Assembly (NCBI RefSeq): GCF_000426725.1
Contig: NZ_KE384560.1
Span: 1,138,960-1,202,959, forward strand
Length of the DNA stretch: 64,000 bases
Origin: Sporocytophaga myxococcoides DSM 11118
Lineage (GTDB): Bacteria > Bacteroidota > Bacteroidia > Cytophagales > Cytophagaceae
Reading direction: 5' to 3'
Below the pieces are notes generated by a model. The model was not told the DNA's origin. It ran no database searches and worked only from the letters and a program-made list of their open reading frames with translations. Shown here piece after piece: positions 54,329-62,518 of the stretch. The position numbers and the translations under genes were made by a program. Numbering within the stretch: the stretch's first letter is position 1; each line of letters opens with the position of its first letter.

Positions 54329-54353
54329 CTTTCAGCTTTTCGCTTTTAGCTTA
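54328..54353 (-). repeat. Heptanucleotide repeat after the peroxiredoxin gene
   Basis: Read on the minus strand: AGCTAAA, AGCGAAA and AGCTGAA in a row. It lies between the peroxiredoxin stop codon and the terminator. Confidence 0.7.
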
Positions 54354-54355
54354 AA

Positions 54356-54985
54356 TTAGTGTTTTGCCAAATAATCAGCAACACCTTCTCTCGAAGCTTT
54401 CATCGCATCTTTACCTTCTTCCCAGTTAGCTGGACAAACCTCACCATACTTTTCATTGTGACGAAGTGCATCAACAATTCTGATAGCCTCATCAATGCTT
54501 CTTCCTAGAGGAAGGTCGTTTACAAGTTCGTGTCTTACTATACCATTTTTATCAATTAGGAAAGTAGCTCTGTAAGCGATTGGAATACCTTTAAATTCCA
54601 TCATTCCTTCTTCGTTGTACTCATATTCACCAGCAAGTACACCATAGTTTAATGAAATTGTCTTAGCTACGTCTGCAACGATAGGGTAAGTTACGCCCTG
54701 AATACCACCTTGTGCTTTAGGAGTTGTAAGCCAAGCCAGGTGTGAGTTTTCAGTATCTGTAGAGCATCCGACAACAGCTACATTTCTTTTGTCAAATTCT
54801 GCAAGCTTTTCCTGAAACGCAAGGATTTCAGTAGGGCATACAAATGTGAAGTCTTTTGGATAAAAGAAAAAGATAACATCTCTTTTTCCTAAATACTGCT
54901 GAAGACTGAAACTTTCAACAATTTCTTCTCCGTTAATTACTGCCGGAGCATTGAATACAGGAGCTTTTCTTCCTACTAATGCCAT
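54356..54985 (-). CDS. 2-Cys peroxiredoxin (AhpC/TSA family)
   Basis: Thiol peroxidase of 209 residues that reduces hydrogen peroxide and organic peroxides. The peroxidatic Cys is Cys50 in FYPKDFTFVCPTE and the resolving Cys is Cys184 in GEVCPANWEEG. The YF-containing C-terminal tail seen in robust 2-Cys enzymes appears as ADYLAKH. The gene starts 27 bases after the stop of the PerR-like regulator gene and is likely co-transcribed and regulated by it. Confidence 0.95.
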   Translation of the reverse strand: MALVGRKAPVFNAPAVINGEEIVESFSLQQYLGKRDVIFFFYPKDFTFVCPTEILAFQEKLAEFDKRNVAVVGCSTDTENSHLAWLTTPKAQGGIQGVTYPIVADVAKTISLNYGVLAGEYEYNEEGMMEFKGIPIAYRATFLIDKNGIVRHELVNDLPLGRSIDEAIRIVDALRHNEKYGEVCPANWEEGKDAMKASREGVADYLAKH

Positions 54986-55012
54986 GATTATTTCTAAAGT
55001 TTTAGGTTAATA

Positions 55013-55456
55013 TTAGTTAATTTGATTTTCTGTCATGTCAATTTTTTCTCCATGAATCTGGAGCTTAAAATCTTTAATTTTTAAATTCGGGAGGCTTTTC
55101 TTGTTAAAAAAAGCAATAATCATATCCTGCAACTCTGAATCATAAAAGTCAACTATTTCTTTTGTATCAGTATAATAGATATGATGATGTGAATTTAAAT
55201 TAGCATCATATCTGTAACTGCCGGTTTCGGAAAGGACTTTCTCTGCAAGTCCCGTTTGGACAAATGTATCAAGTGTTTTGTATACTGTGCCTAAAGAAAT
55301 GCTGGGATTATTGATTTTTAGTTTTTCAAAAAGAAGCTCTGCAGTAGGATGCTCAAAAGAATTAAACAGCAGATGATAAATCACAATTCTTTGATGTGTG
55401 GCTTTTAATCCTTTGCTGATTAGTAATTCTTTTATTTCAGAAAAACTTTTTTCCAT
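55013..55456 (-). CDS. Fur/PerR family transcriptional regulator
   Basis: A 147-residue metalloregulator. The winged-helix DNA-binding domain (about 10-80; KATHQRIVIYHLLF and SISLGTVYKTLDTFVQTGLAEKV) is followed by the metal region NSHHHIYYTDTKEIVDF (His90-His92). The CxxC pair normally following HHH in Fur and PerR is absent (YYTDTK), so there is no structural zinc site of the common kind. Its position before a peroxiredoxin gene suggests a PerR-like peroxide sensor that regulates its own operon. Confidence 0.88.
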   Translation of the reverse strand: MEKSFSEIKELLISKGLKATHQRIVIYHLLFNSFEHPTAELLFEKLKINNPSISLGTVYKTLDTFVQTGLAEKVLSETGSYRYDANLNSHHHIYYTDTKEIVDFYDSELQDMIIAFFNKKSLPNLKIKDFKLQIHGEKIDMTENQIN

Positions 55457-55571
55457 GTTCCCTCCATTCTTTTAAATAAGAATAATTCCTATTTGAGAAT
55501 TTTTAGAAAGACAAAAATAGACGGATTATAAGAAAAATCAAATCGTAGATAAACAGGAAGGGGATAAAACT

Positions 55572-55598
55572 AAAAAAAGCCCTGGTGAAAGGGCTTTT
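55572..55598 (-). terminator. Hairpin upstream of the PerR-like gene
   Basis: AAAAAAAGCCCT / AGGGCTTTTC with a 6-base loop. On the minus strand it ends in a run of T, so it would terminate transcripts coming from the right before the PerR-like operon. Confidence 0.7.
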
Positions 55599-55703
55599 CC
55601 TAGAAGAAATTAAACAGGTTATGAATAAAATTATTAAGTGTATTCTGAATATTAATACAGAAACGTTACAAAATGTAACCAATTACTCTAAAAAAAGATT
55701 CAT

Positions 55704-55730
55704 AAAAAAACCTCTGCGAGAGAGGTTTTT
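55704..55730. terminator. Intrinsic terminator after the 53-residue small gene
   Basis: AAAAAAACCTCT / AGAGGTTTTT hairpin. On the minus strand it lies 30 bases beyond the stop of the small membrane-protein gene at 55761-55922 and ends in a T run. Confidence 0.75.
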
Positions 55731-55760
55731 GGGAAATTCTTTAAATATTTTAAATGATTG

Positions 55761-55922
55761 TTAAAATTTTACTTTTTTTAGTAAGTGTTGAGTCATGGCT
55801 AACTTTTCCATTTCAACTTTTTTATCTGCTAATTGTGAGGTGTCCATTTTTTTGTGAAGAATAGAAATACCCAGAAGCACAAAGAGACAAAATATTTTTA
55901 ACAGAAATCTCAAATTTGACAT
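55761..55922 (-). CDS. Small membrane protein, 53 residues
   Basis: ATG at 55922 and TAA at 55763-55761. The product has one hydrophobic helix (LRFLLKIFCLFVLLGISIL, about 4-22) and a Lys/Glu-rich amphipathic tail (DKKVEMEKLAMTQHLLKKVKF). It is followed by an intrinsic terminator. No family recognised. The frame is short, but the membrane helix plus charged tail and the terminator support a real small protein. Confidence 0.55.
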   Translation of the reverse strand: MSNLRFLLKIFCLFVLLGISILHKKMDTSQLADKKVEMEKLAMTQHLLKKVKF

Positions 55923-56111
55923 AACCTCTATTTAGGCCTTACAGAATTTTAATTTTAATACCTGAAAATAATAAAAGGTAACTTAAAAAAGAGTTTTTAT
56001 TAATTTTCTCATACTAAATTTAGTGAAAAGTGTCTAAAATTATTAATAAATTTCAATTTATTCGATAAATAGTGTTATTATTTATTTACCCATATTTATA
56101 ATTTACTGATA

Positions 56112-56588
56112 ATGAAGAAAATTTTATTTGTCTGTTTGGGAAACATTTGCAGATCCCCAATGGCAGAAGGTGTTTTTAAGAAAGTTATTGAAAATAAGGG
56201 TGTAACTCATCAATTTTATTGTGATTCTGCCGGGACTTCTGCCTATCATATTGGCGCTCTGCCCGATGAGCGAATGCGGGCTACAGCTCAAGAACGAGGT
56301 ATTATCTTAGATCATTGTGCAAGACAAATTACAGTAAAAGATTTTGATGACTTTGATTATATCCTTGCTATGGATACTTCTAATTTCAATAATATAAAAA
56401 GTCTTACCAAGGACAAATCCAAGCAAGATAAGGTCTTTATGATGAGAGCTTTTGATTCGGATAAATGCACAATGGATGTCCCTGACCCATACTATGGAGG
56501 AATGTCAGGATTTGAAGAGGTGTATGAAATACTCTGGAGATGTTGCAATAATTTTTACAACTATATTTCAGAAAATCAAAAAATCTAA
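56112..56588 (+). CDS. Low-molecular-weight protein-tyrosine-phosphatase-like protein
   Basis: Phosphatase of 158 residues. The catalytic P-loop CLGNICR (Cys8 to Arg14) lies at the N-terminus, and VPDPYYGG near 119 supplies the general acid Asp. LMW-PTP proteins act on phosphotyrosine, and some on ketosamine 5-phosphates formed by protein deglycation. The gene is followed after eight bases by a fructosamine kinase gene, which favours the second role. Confidence 0.93.
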   Translation: MKKILFVCLGNICRSPMAEGVFKKVIENKGVTHQFYCDSAGTSAYHIGALPDERMRATAQERGIILDHCARQITVKDFDDFDYILAMDTSNFNNIKSLTKDKSKQDKVFMMRAFDSDKCTMDVPDPYYGGMSGFEEVYEILWRCCNNFYNYISENQKI

Positions 56589-56596
56589 AAGCTGGA

Positions 56597-57439
56597 ATGG
56601 ACGTTCTTGTTAATCTTTTAAAAGAAGGTATTCTGGAAGATATAAATTCAATTGTACCTGTCGGAGGTGGAAGTATTAATGATACTTATAAAGTAAAAAC
56701 TTCCGATAAGATATATTTTGTAAAGGTTAACAGAAATGTCCCAGATGATTTTTTTGAAAAGGAAGCGGAAGGCTTGACATTATTATTAAAGGCAGGCAAA
56801 ATAAGGACCCCTGAAGTAATTTTCATTGGCCGGAATTTATTGGTAATGGAGTTTATTGAAAGGGGAAGGGAATCTAAAGAATTTTGGAATAGTTTGGGGT
56901 GTCGCCTTGCTGACATTCATAAAGTTACTGCTTCTTCATTCGGATTAGATAATCACAACTATATAGGTAGTCTTGAACAGCACAATGGTTGGTACAACAA
57001 TTGGCCTGAATTTTTTGTAGAACGAAGGCTTTTTCCATTAGCTCATCGTGCTCTGACAAGTGGAAGGCTTGAAAGAAGGGGAGTGGAGCTGATTGAACAA
57101 CTTTCAAAGAAAATTAATGAGCTTTTAGTTCATGAAAAGCCATCATTACTGCATGGAGATCTCTGGAGTGGTAATGTAATGGCAGACTTGTCACAAGAGC
57201 CTGTACTCGTAGATCCTGCAGTATATTTTGGAAACAGGGAAATTGAAATTGCCTTTACGACCTTGTTTGGTGGTTTTGATTCCTCATTTTATGAATCTTA
57301 CCGTGAATCATATCCATTGGAGGAAAACTTTGATAAACGAATAGATCTATATAATCTCTATCCATTACTGGTTCATGCAAATTTATTTGGTGGTGGGTAT
57401 TCCAATTCAGTGATGACTATCCTCAGAAGATTTGCCTGA
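56597..57439 (+). CDS. Fructosamine kinase family protein (ribulosamine/erythrulosamine 3-kinase-like)
   Basis: The 280-residue protein phosphorylates ketoamines on glycated proteins or amines. Key motifs are GGGSINDTYKVKTSDKIYFVKVN (about 23-45, N-lobe), LLHGDLWSGNVMAD (about 185-198, catalytic Asp and Asn) and VDPAVYFGNREIEIAFTTLFGGF (about 205-227), which are diagnostic of the Fructosamine_kin family. It forms a tight operon with the upstream phosphatase. Its 3' end overlaps the convergent gene by 33 bases. Confidence 0.92.
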   Translation: MDVLVNLLKEGILEDINSIVPVGGGSINDTYKVKTSDKIYFVKVNRNVPDDFFEKEAEGLTLLLKAGKIRTPEVIFIGRNLLVMEFIERGRESKEFWNSLGCRLADIHKVTASSFGLDNHNYIGSLEQHNGWYNNWPEFFVERRLFPLAHRALTSGRLERRGVELIEQLSKKINELLVHEKPSLLHGDLWSGNVMADLSQEPVLVDPAVYFGNREIEIAFTTLFGGFDSSFYESYRESYPLEENFDKRIDLYNLYPLLVHANLFGGGYSNSVMTILRRFA

Positions 57440-57745
57440 ATATTTTTGTCTAATCTGAATTCTTTGAATCTGCCTTTCTACCATTTTTTGAGCAAGAGTA
57501 AAACAAAGTTCTTCTCCGGCTTTTTCCTTAAACGCTGCTTTCACAATATTTTCATTTACATCAAGTCTGTAAAGAATCTGAAATAGCTTCTCGGGCTGAC
57601 TTTGTAAAAGTTGAGCAATAGCTTTGCTCAGTATCGCAATAAGAGCATCGAGCGAGCTATTTAAATCATTTGGAGTTGAAAGGCCAAACTCCTGTCTCAG
57701 ACTAATTCCTGCAAGGTGCTCAATTTCTTCTTTGTTGTCTGGCAT
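57407..57745 (-). CDS. Small hypothetical protein, 112 residues
   Basis: Helical cytosolic protein with Leu/Ile heptads (DLNSSLDALIAILSKAIAQLL) and the phrase PEKLFQILYRLDVNENIVKAAF, which I associate with an uncharacterised family in Bacteroidota. No enzyme motif. It overlaps the end of the fructosamine kinase gene by 33 bases on the opposite strand and is divergent from the outer-membrane barrel gene. Confidence 0.65.
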   Translation of the reverse strand: MPDNKEEIEHLAGISLRQEFGLSTPNDLNSSLDALIAILSKAIAQLLQSQPEKLFQILYRLDVNENIVKAAFKEKAGEELCFTLAQKMVERQIQRIQIRQKYSGKSSEDSHH

Positions 57746-57822
57746 ATATAAGGAAAGGTATAAGGACCAAATCTGCTTGCAAATAAGTAATTACTTTTGA
57801 ATATTTATCCCCACATTGTATT

Positions 57823-58425
57823 ATGAAAAAAGCAATTATTCCTTTTTGGGCTTTAACTGCCTTATTCTTTTTAAGTTATAATACTTATGCTCAATCAATC
57901 AGTGGCAAACTTATCGGAGGCATTAACGCCGGTCAGGTGGATGGCGATGATTATTCAGGCTTTGATAAACCAGGACTGATACTAGGAGCAGCAGTAGCAT
58001 TTCCTTTATCTAAAAAGATATTTCTGCAGCCAGAGGTATTCTATTCTCAGAAAGGCGCAAAGAACAGTGAGAATAACCCTGCGTATTTCAGATGGAGATT
58101 AAATTATATCGAAACTCCTGTTGTCTTTCATTTTAGAATTGTGAAAAGATTTGGAATAGATGCCGGAATCTCCCCCAATTTTTTATTAGAGTCCAAAATG
58201 GATTTAGGTACTGGATATGATGATAATACAAAGGATTTTGATAAGGTCAATCTATGTTTCCTAGGTGGTTTAGAATTCAGAATTGTACGTGGACTCGATT
58301 TAAATTTACGCTATTCAAGATCTGTTATGCCTATCAATTCTAAAGAGGGCTCTTCGTATAGCCGCAAATTTTATACAAGTACTTTGTCATTGTCTCTCAG
58401 ACTGACCTTGAATAAAGTTGAATGA
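57823..58425 (+). CDS. Outer-membrane beta-barrel protein (porin-like)
   Basis: The 200-residue protein has a signal peptide (MKKAIIPFWALTALFFLSYNTYAQ) and an eight-strand barrel pattern of the OMP_b-brl_2 family: KLIGGINAGQVDGDDYSGF, GLILGAAVAFPLSKKIFLQPEVFYSQKGAK (in parts: GLILGAAVAFPLSKK, LQPEVFYSQKGAK), YIETPVVFHFR and SLSLRLTLN. Role unknown. A heptanucleotide repeat and a terminator follow the stop. Confidence 0.82.
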   Translation: MKKAIIPFWALTALFFLSYNTYAQSISGKLIGGINAGQVDGDDYSGFDKPGLILGAAVAFPLSKKIFLQPEVFYSQKGAKNSENNPAYFRWRLNYIETPVVFHFRIVKRFGIDAGISPNFLLESKMDLGTGYDDNTKDFDKVNLCFLGGLEFRIVRGLDLNLRYSRSVMPINSKEGSSYSRKFYTSTLSLSLRLTLNKVE

Positions 58426-58467
58426 AGCTGAATGCTTAAGGCTGAAAGCTAAAAGCTAAAAGTAAAA
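58426..58467 (+). repeat. Heptanucleotide repeat array
   Basis: Six consecutive 7-base units directly after the barrel gene stop codon: AGCTGAA, TGCTTAA, GGCTGAA, AGCTAAA, AGCTAAA and AGTAAAA. It matches the unit found at 54208 and 54328. Confidence 0.75.
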
Positions 58468-58504
58468 AGGTTAGGGGGGAGCTTCATTTACTTTGAAAAG
58501 GCAC

Positions 58505-58536
58505 AAAAAAAACCGGAAGTAATTCCGGTTTTTTTA
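58505..58536. terminator. Bidirectional intrinsic terminator
   Basis: AAAAAACCGGAA / TTCCGGTTTTTTT with a 4-base loop between the barrel gene and the convergent DUF5606 gene. Confidence 0.85.
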
Positions 58537-58537
58537 T

Positions 58538-59098
58538 TTATGATTTTTTGGCTGCTGCCTTGGCTTTAGGTTTTGCCTCTTTTTCTTCTTTGTCAGCGGC
58601 TTTTTCTTTAGCGGCTTTAGCTTTAGGCTTAGCTGCTTTTACTGATTCTGTGTCTTCTTTCGCTTCTGATGTTTCCGCAGAAGTAGTCTCGGATGAAGAT
58701 GCTGCAGTAAATCTCTCAGGAAAATAAGTTGAAATAGTTGTGTACCATACAACTAATTTTTTCATATCTGATTGGTATACTTTTTCTTTGTCGTAATCAG
58801 GAACAACTGACTCTACAAATTTTTGCAATTCTAGAGGAGTAGATTTACCAGAAACAGCAATAGTGTGCCCGAATTTTTCAAAAATTCTTGAAAATACGTC
58901 CTCTAAAGGAAGAGAAGCTTCTTTGCCGTCTGTATAAATTGAAATTTCTTTTAAAAGAGAAACTCTGGTGTTAGCATTGGCAATGAATTTAGTTTTTTGC
59001 TCATCAATACTTTCCAGGATTACACCATTCCTCGTAGGTTTTAAAACTTTGTAAAGACCACTTTTTCCCGAAACTGCTGCAATATCTTTTAAATCCAT
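58538..59098 (-). CDS. DUF5606 family protein with Lys/Ala-rich tail
   Basis: Residues 1-130 match DUF5606 (MDLKDIAAVSGKSGLYKVLK, then GVILESIDEQKTKFIANAN and VWYTTISTYFPERF). The last 55 residues are low-complexity Ala/Lys/Glu (KAAKPKAKAAKEKAADKEEK), similar to histone-H1-like or AlgP-like tails, and probably disordered. Function unknown; the charged tail might contact nucleic acid or ribosome. The unit ends at the terminator at 58505. Confidence 0.85.
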   Translation of the reverse strand: MDLKDIAAVSGKSGLYKVLKPTRNGVILESIDEQKTKFIANANTRVSLLKEISIYTDGKEASLPLEDVFSRIFEKFGHTIAVSGKSTPLELQKFVESVVPDYDKEKVYQSDMKKLVVWYTTISTYFPERFTAASSSETTSAETSEAKEDTESVKAAKPKAKAAKEKAADKEEKEAKPKAKAAAKKS

Positions 59099-59122
59099 TT
59101 TAAATTAAATAAGGTTAAAAAT

Positions 59123-59476
59123 CTATAGTTTGAAATATATAGGAATACTAGTTTGAATTTTATATCCTGGAGCTTTGAATTTCAATAGCTTTGCTACCCT
59201 TAGTGCTTCCTGGCCGCAACCTCCTCCGATATTTTTTACTATTGTAGGACTATAAATAGTCCCGTCTTCATTAAGGATGAAATTGATAATACACTCTCCT
59301 GAAATTCTGTTTTTCTTTGCAAGAATAGGGTATACCTTATGTTTATCAATGAAGGCATACATAGAATCTTGTCCTCCTGGATAAAATTCTGCTGCTGGTA
59401 TTACTTTTCCACTTTGAGCAAAAATCACAAAGTTGATTCCAAGGAAAAGAAGGGACGATAAAATGAGTTTTTTCAT
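59123..59476 (-). CDS. Secreted TonB-C-terminal-domain protein
   Basis: A 117-residue protein with a signal peptide (MKKLILSSLLFLGINFVIFAQ), followed by a TonB_C-like domain (ISGECIINFILNEDGTIYSPTIVKNIGGGCGQEALRVAKLLKF, shown in part: GECIINFILNEDGTI). It lacks the TonB membrane helix and Pro-rich linker, so it is a free periplasmic TonB-C module. It may associate with an outer-membrane receptor or a stand-alone system. Confidence 0.8.
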   Translation of the reverse strand: MKKLILSSLLFLGINFVIFAQSGKVIPAAEFYPGGQDSMYAFIDKHKVYPILAKKNRISGECIINFILNEDGTIYSPTIVKNIGGGCGQEALRVAKLLKFKAPGYKIQTSIPIYFKL

Positions 59477-59541
59477 ATTTTTACTCGAAATTATATTAAA
59501 AGCATTCGCAAAAATACTTTGAATTATTTACTAACCAAATT

Positions 59542-60153
59542 TTAATTTTTCTGTTCTTCGAAATTTTTTACCAGGCTATCCAGATAATTGAGCACTTCTT
59601 CTTTGCCAAAACCTGTTTCGGATGAAGTAACGAAGATTGGTGGTAATTCTTGCCAGGTTTTTAACATCTCATTCTCAAACTTTACTAAGTTACTGCTTGC
59701 CTGTGTTCTGGAAAGCTTATCGTATTTTGTAAATATAAGTGAGAAGGGGATTCCATTTCCCCCTAACCAATTAATGAATTCAATATCAATAGCTTGAGGT
59801 TCGAGCCGATTGTCAATCAAGACAAATACACAAAATAAATTTTCTCTTAAAGTAAGGTAATCTTTAACCATTTTTTCCCACTTGGCTTTGGATTCTTTGC
59901 TTACCTTGGCCCATCCATAGCCCGGCAAGTCGACCAGATACCATTTTTCATTGATAATAAAATGGTTGATCAATTGTGTCTTACCTGGTTTCGCACTGGT
60001 TTTTGCCAATCCTTTTTGTCCGGTAAGCATATTTATCAGAGATGATTTACCAACATTAGACCTACCGATAAATGCAAATTCACATTTATCTGGCAGTGGG
60101 CAATCTTTGTAACTGGTTTTACTCTGAACAAAATCAGCCTTTTTTATTATCAT
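59542..60153 (-). CDS. engB: EngB/YihA family ribosome biogenesis GTPase
   Basis: TRAFAC-class GTPase of 203 residues involved in large-subunit assembly. G1 GRSNVGKSSL (about 30-39), G2 region KPGKTQLIN (about 56), G3 DLPGYGWAKVSK (about 74-85) and G4 FTKYDKL (about 139-145) are all present. EngB is normally essential. It is monocistronic. Confidence 0.96.
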   Translation of the reverse strand: MIIKKADFVQSKTSYKDCPLPDKCEFAFIGRSNVGKSSLINMLTGQKGLAKTSAKPGKTQLINHFIINEKWYLVDLPGYGWAKVSKESKAKWEKMVKDYLTLRENLFCVFVLIDNRLEPQAIDIEFINWLGGNGIPFSLIFTKYDKLSRTQASSNLVKFENEMLKTWQELPPIFVTSSETGFGKEEVLNYLDSLVKNFEEQKN

Positions 60154-60466
60154 AACTATACCTTTCGTTGCGGATTTCGCCCGTTGAAATTTCTAAAAGA
60201 AAAGCAAAATTAAGAGAAATGACTTAATATAACATAGCGTATTCTAAGAATTACTCTTTAGGAAATACAAAACCAATTTTAATGCTAAGCCGTATTGAAC
60301 CGATTGGAATAATTTCTCAAAATAGTTCTTGATTGAAAAAAATATTTTAAATTGACTTTAAGGTAGAAAAAATATTATCAAATTAAGAAGTAGTGATAGA
60401 GAACTCTCATATATTCTAAATCACTTCGTTATTATCCTGCCTGATCCACGCTTAAGTTTATCAAAT
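60154..60466. other. Divergent intergenic region between engB and the PorE-like gene
   Basis: About 310 bases, AT-rich, no ORF or convincing RNA structure. The two divergent promoters are expected here, but no box pair with the standard 19-base spacing was found. Confidence 0.4.
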
Positions 60467-62458
60467 ATGAGAAAATCGTATCTCCTGGTCCTGTTTCTGA
60501 TTTGTTCCTTTGCCGGAATGGCTCAACCTAATATCAAAAAATCTCTAAAAAAGGCTAATTATTACTACGATGAACACAAATATAAGGAAGCAATTGCTGC
60601 TTACCTTGAGGTGCTTGATCTCGAAAAAAATAATGCAGAAGCCAATTTTAAGCTTGGAGTTTCTTATTTGAATACTATTCACCACACCAAATCTCTGCCT
60701 TATCTGACAAAAGCCTATGAAGTAAATCCTGATATTGACCCTAAAATCCTTCAACTTTTGGGTAAATCATATCAATACAATCACCGGTTTGAAGAAGCAT
60801 TAAAATATTTTCAGGATTACAAAGCAAAAATTGATAAGAAGGATTTAGAAGAGATCAAAAAAACGGATAGGAAAATTTTCGAATGCGAAAACGGTGCTGT
60901 TTATGTTAAAAATCCAGTTAAAGCTAAGATTGAAAACATGGGACCGGTAATTAATACCAAGTTTATAGACCATGGCCCTGTCATATCTGCTGATGAATCT
61001 GTACTCGTATTTACCAGCAGAAGGGAAGGGGGGACTGGAGAAGCTCTTGATGAACAAGGATTACTTTTTGAAGACATCTATATTTCCTATAATAAAAACG
61101 GTCAATGGACTGCTCCTCAGAATATTGGAAAACCAATCAATTCTGAAGTGCACGATGCCAGTATAGCGATCTCTCCGGACGGAAGTCAGATATTTGTATA
61201 CAGAGATAGTGATGATAGTAAGGGAGATATATTCTTATCTACATTGCAAGAAGGTAAATGGTCTAAACCTCAGGATCTTGGTAAAAACATCAATACCAAA
61301 GCGGATGAAAAATCGATATCTATGACTGCAGATGGCAATACTATTTATTTCACAAGTGATAGAGAAGGTGGATTGGGAGGTCTTGATATATACATGAGCA
61401 AAAAGGATAAAAAAGGAAAGTGGGGAGTAGCTGTAAATTTGGGAAAGACCATCAACACTGAATATGACGATGATGCTCCTTTTATCCACCCTGATGGAAA
61501 GACTCTTTATTTTAGCTCAAAAGGTCACGCTGGCATGGGCTGGTATGACATATATAAATCCACTCTGAAAACGGATGGAACATGGTCTGCTCCCGAAAAC
61601 CTGGGTTATCCTATCAATACTGCTGACGACGATATATACTTTGTGCTTTCAGCAGACAATAAACATGGTTACTATGCAAGTGAAAGAGAAGGTGGTGAAG
61701 GAGAGACAGATGTATATATGATTAGCATGCCAAAACCTGAGGCACTTGCGGATGTTTCAGGAAAAAGCGTTACTGAGAATAAAGAGCCAGGAAAGAAAAA
61801 ACTTGTACCAATAGCAAAAGTAGAAGCTTTTAACCCGATTACCATTTTAAAAGGCACAGTTACAGATGCACTCACCAAAGCCCCACTTGAAAGTAAATTG
61901 TTGATCATTGATAATGAAAAAAATGAAGTTATTCATGAAGTAACGACCAATAGTCTAACTGGCGGCTATCTTGTTATTCTTCCTTCAGGAAAGAACTATG
62001 GAATTGCAGTTGAAAAGAAAGACTATTTATTCCATTCTGAAAATTTTGATATACCGGCAAGTACAAACTATCAGGAAATTGTGAAGGATGTGGAACTCAA
62101 GAAGGTTGCTGTTGGAACAAAGATCGTCTTAAGAAACATATTTTTTGATTTTGATAAAGCAACTTTAAGACCAGCTTCAACTGCTGAATTAGAAAGATTG
62201 TATGATTTACTTGTTCAAGTGCCCAATTTAAAAATAGAAATCTCTGGACACACTGATAATAAAGGCTCTGCAGATTATAACAAAAATCTTTCCCAAAAAA
62301 GAGCACAAGCTGTGGTAGACTATCTTATCAAAAAGGGAATTGATCCTGCAAGATTGAAATATGCCGGATATGGATTTGACAGGCCAATGGAAACCAATGA
62401 CACCGAGGAAGGCCGTCAGCTCAACAGAAGAACAGAATTTGAAATCATCGGAAACTGA
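60467..62458 (+). CDS. PorE-like multi-domain OmpA-family protein
   Basis: The 663-residue protein has a signal peptide (MRKSYLLVLFLICSFAGMAQ). TPR-like helices (about 22-130) are followed by a WD40-like PD40 propeller (about 150-425; repeated SPDGSQIFVYRD, TADGNTIYFTSDREGGLGG and HPDGKTLYFSSKGHAGMG units), a carboxypeptidase-regulatory-like domain (about 455-545) and an OmpA C-terminal peptidoglycan-binding domain (about 555-660; FDFDKATLRPASTAELERL, then GHTDNKGSADYNKNLSQKRA). This is the exact domain order of PorE of the type IX secretion system. A homologous gene follows immediately. Confidence 0.85.
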   Translation: MRKSYLLVLFLICSFAGMAQPNIKKSLKKANYYYDEHKYKEAIAAYLEVLDLEKNNAEANFKLGVSYLNTIHHTKSLPYLTKAYEVNPDIDPKILQLLGKSYQYNHRFEEALKYFQDYKAKIDKKDLEEIKKTDRKIFECENGAVYVKNPVKAKIENMGPVINTKFIDHGPVISADESVLVFTSRREGGTGEALDEQGLLFEDIYISYNKNGQWTAPQNIGKPINSEVHDASIAISPDGSQIFVYRDSDDSKGDIFLSTLQEGKWSKPQDLGKNINTKADEKSISMTADGNTIYFTSDREGGLGGLDIYMSKKDKKGKWGVAVNLGKTINTEYDDDAPFIHPDGKTLYFSSKGHAGMGWYDIYKSTLKTDGTWSAPENLGYPINTADDDIYFVLSADNKHGYYASEREGGEGETDVYMISMPKPEALADVSGKSVTENKEPGKKKLVPIAKVEAFNPITILKGTVTDALTKAPLESKLLIIDNEKNEVIHEVTTNSLTGGYLVILPSGKNYGIAVEKKDYLFHSENFDIPASTNYQEIVKDVELKKVAVGTKIVLRNIFFDFDKATLRPASTAELERLYDLLVQVPNLKIEISGHTDNKGSADYNKNLSQKRAQAVVDYLIKKGIDPARLKYAGYGFDRPMETNDTEEGRQLNRRTEFEIIGN

Positions 62459-62518
62459 TTAGGTTTTAATTACCTATCTTGCATTTACTATTTAGGCAGG
62501 ATAAGTATATAAGATGAA

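Noticed and set aside
55621-55767. Plus-strand 48-codon frame starting ATG at 55621
   Set aside because: It runs straight through a terminator hairpin and overlaps the opposite small gene.
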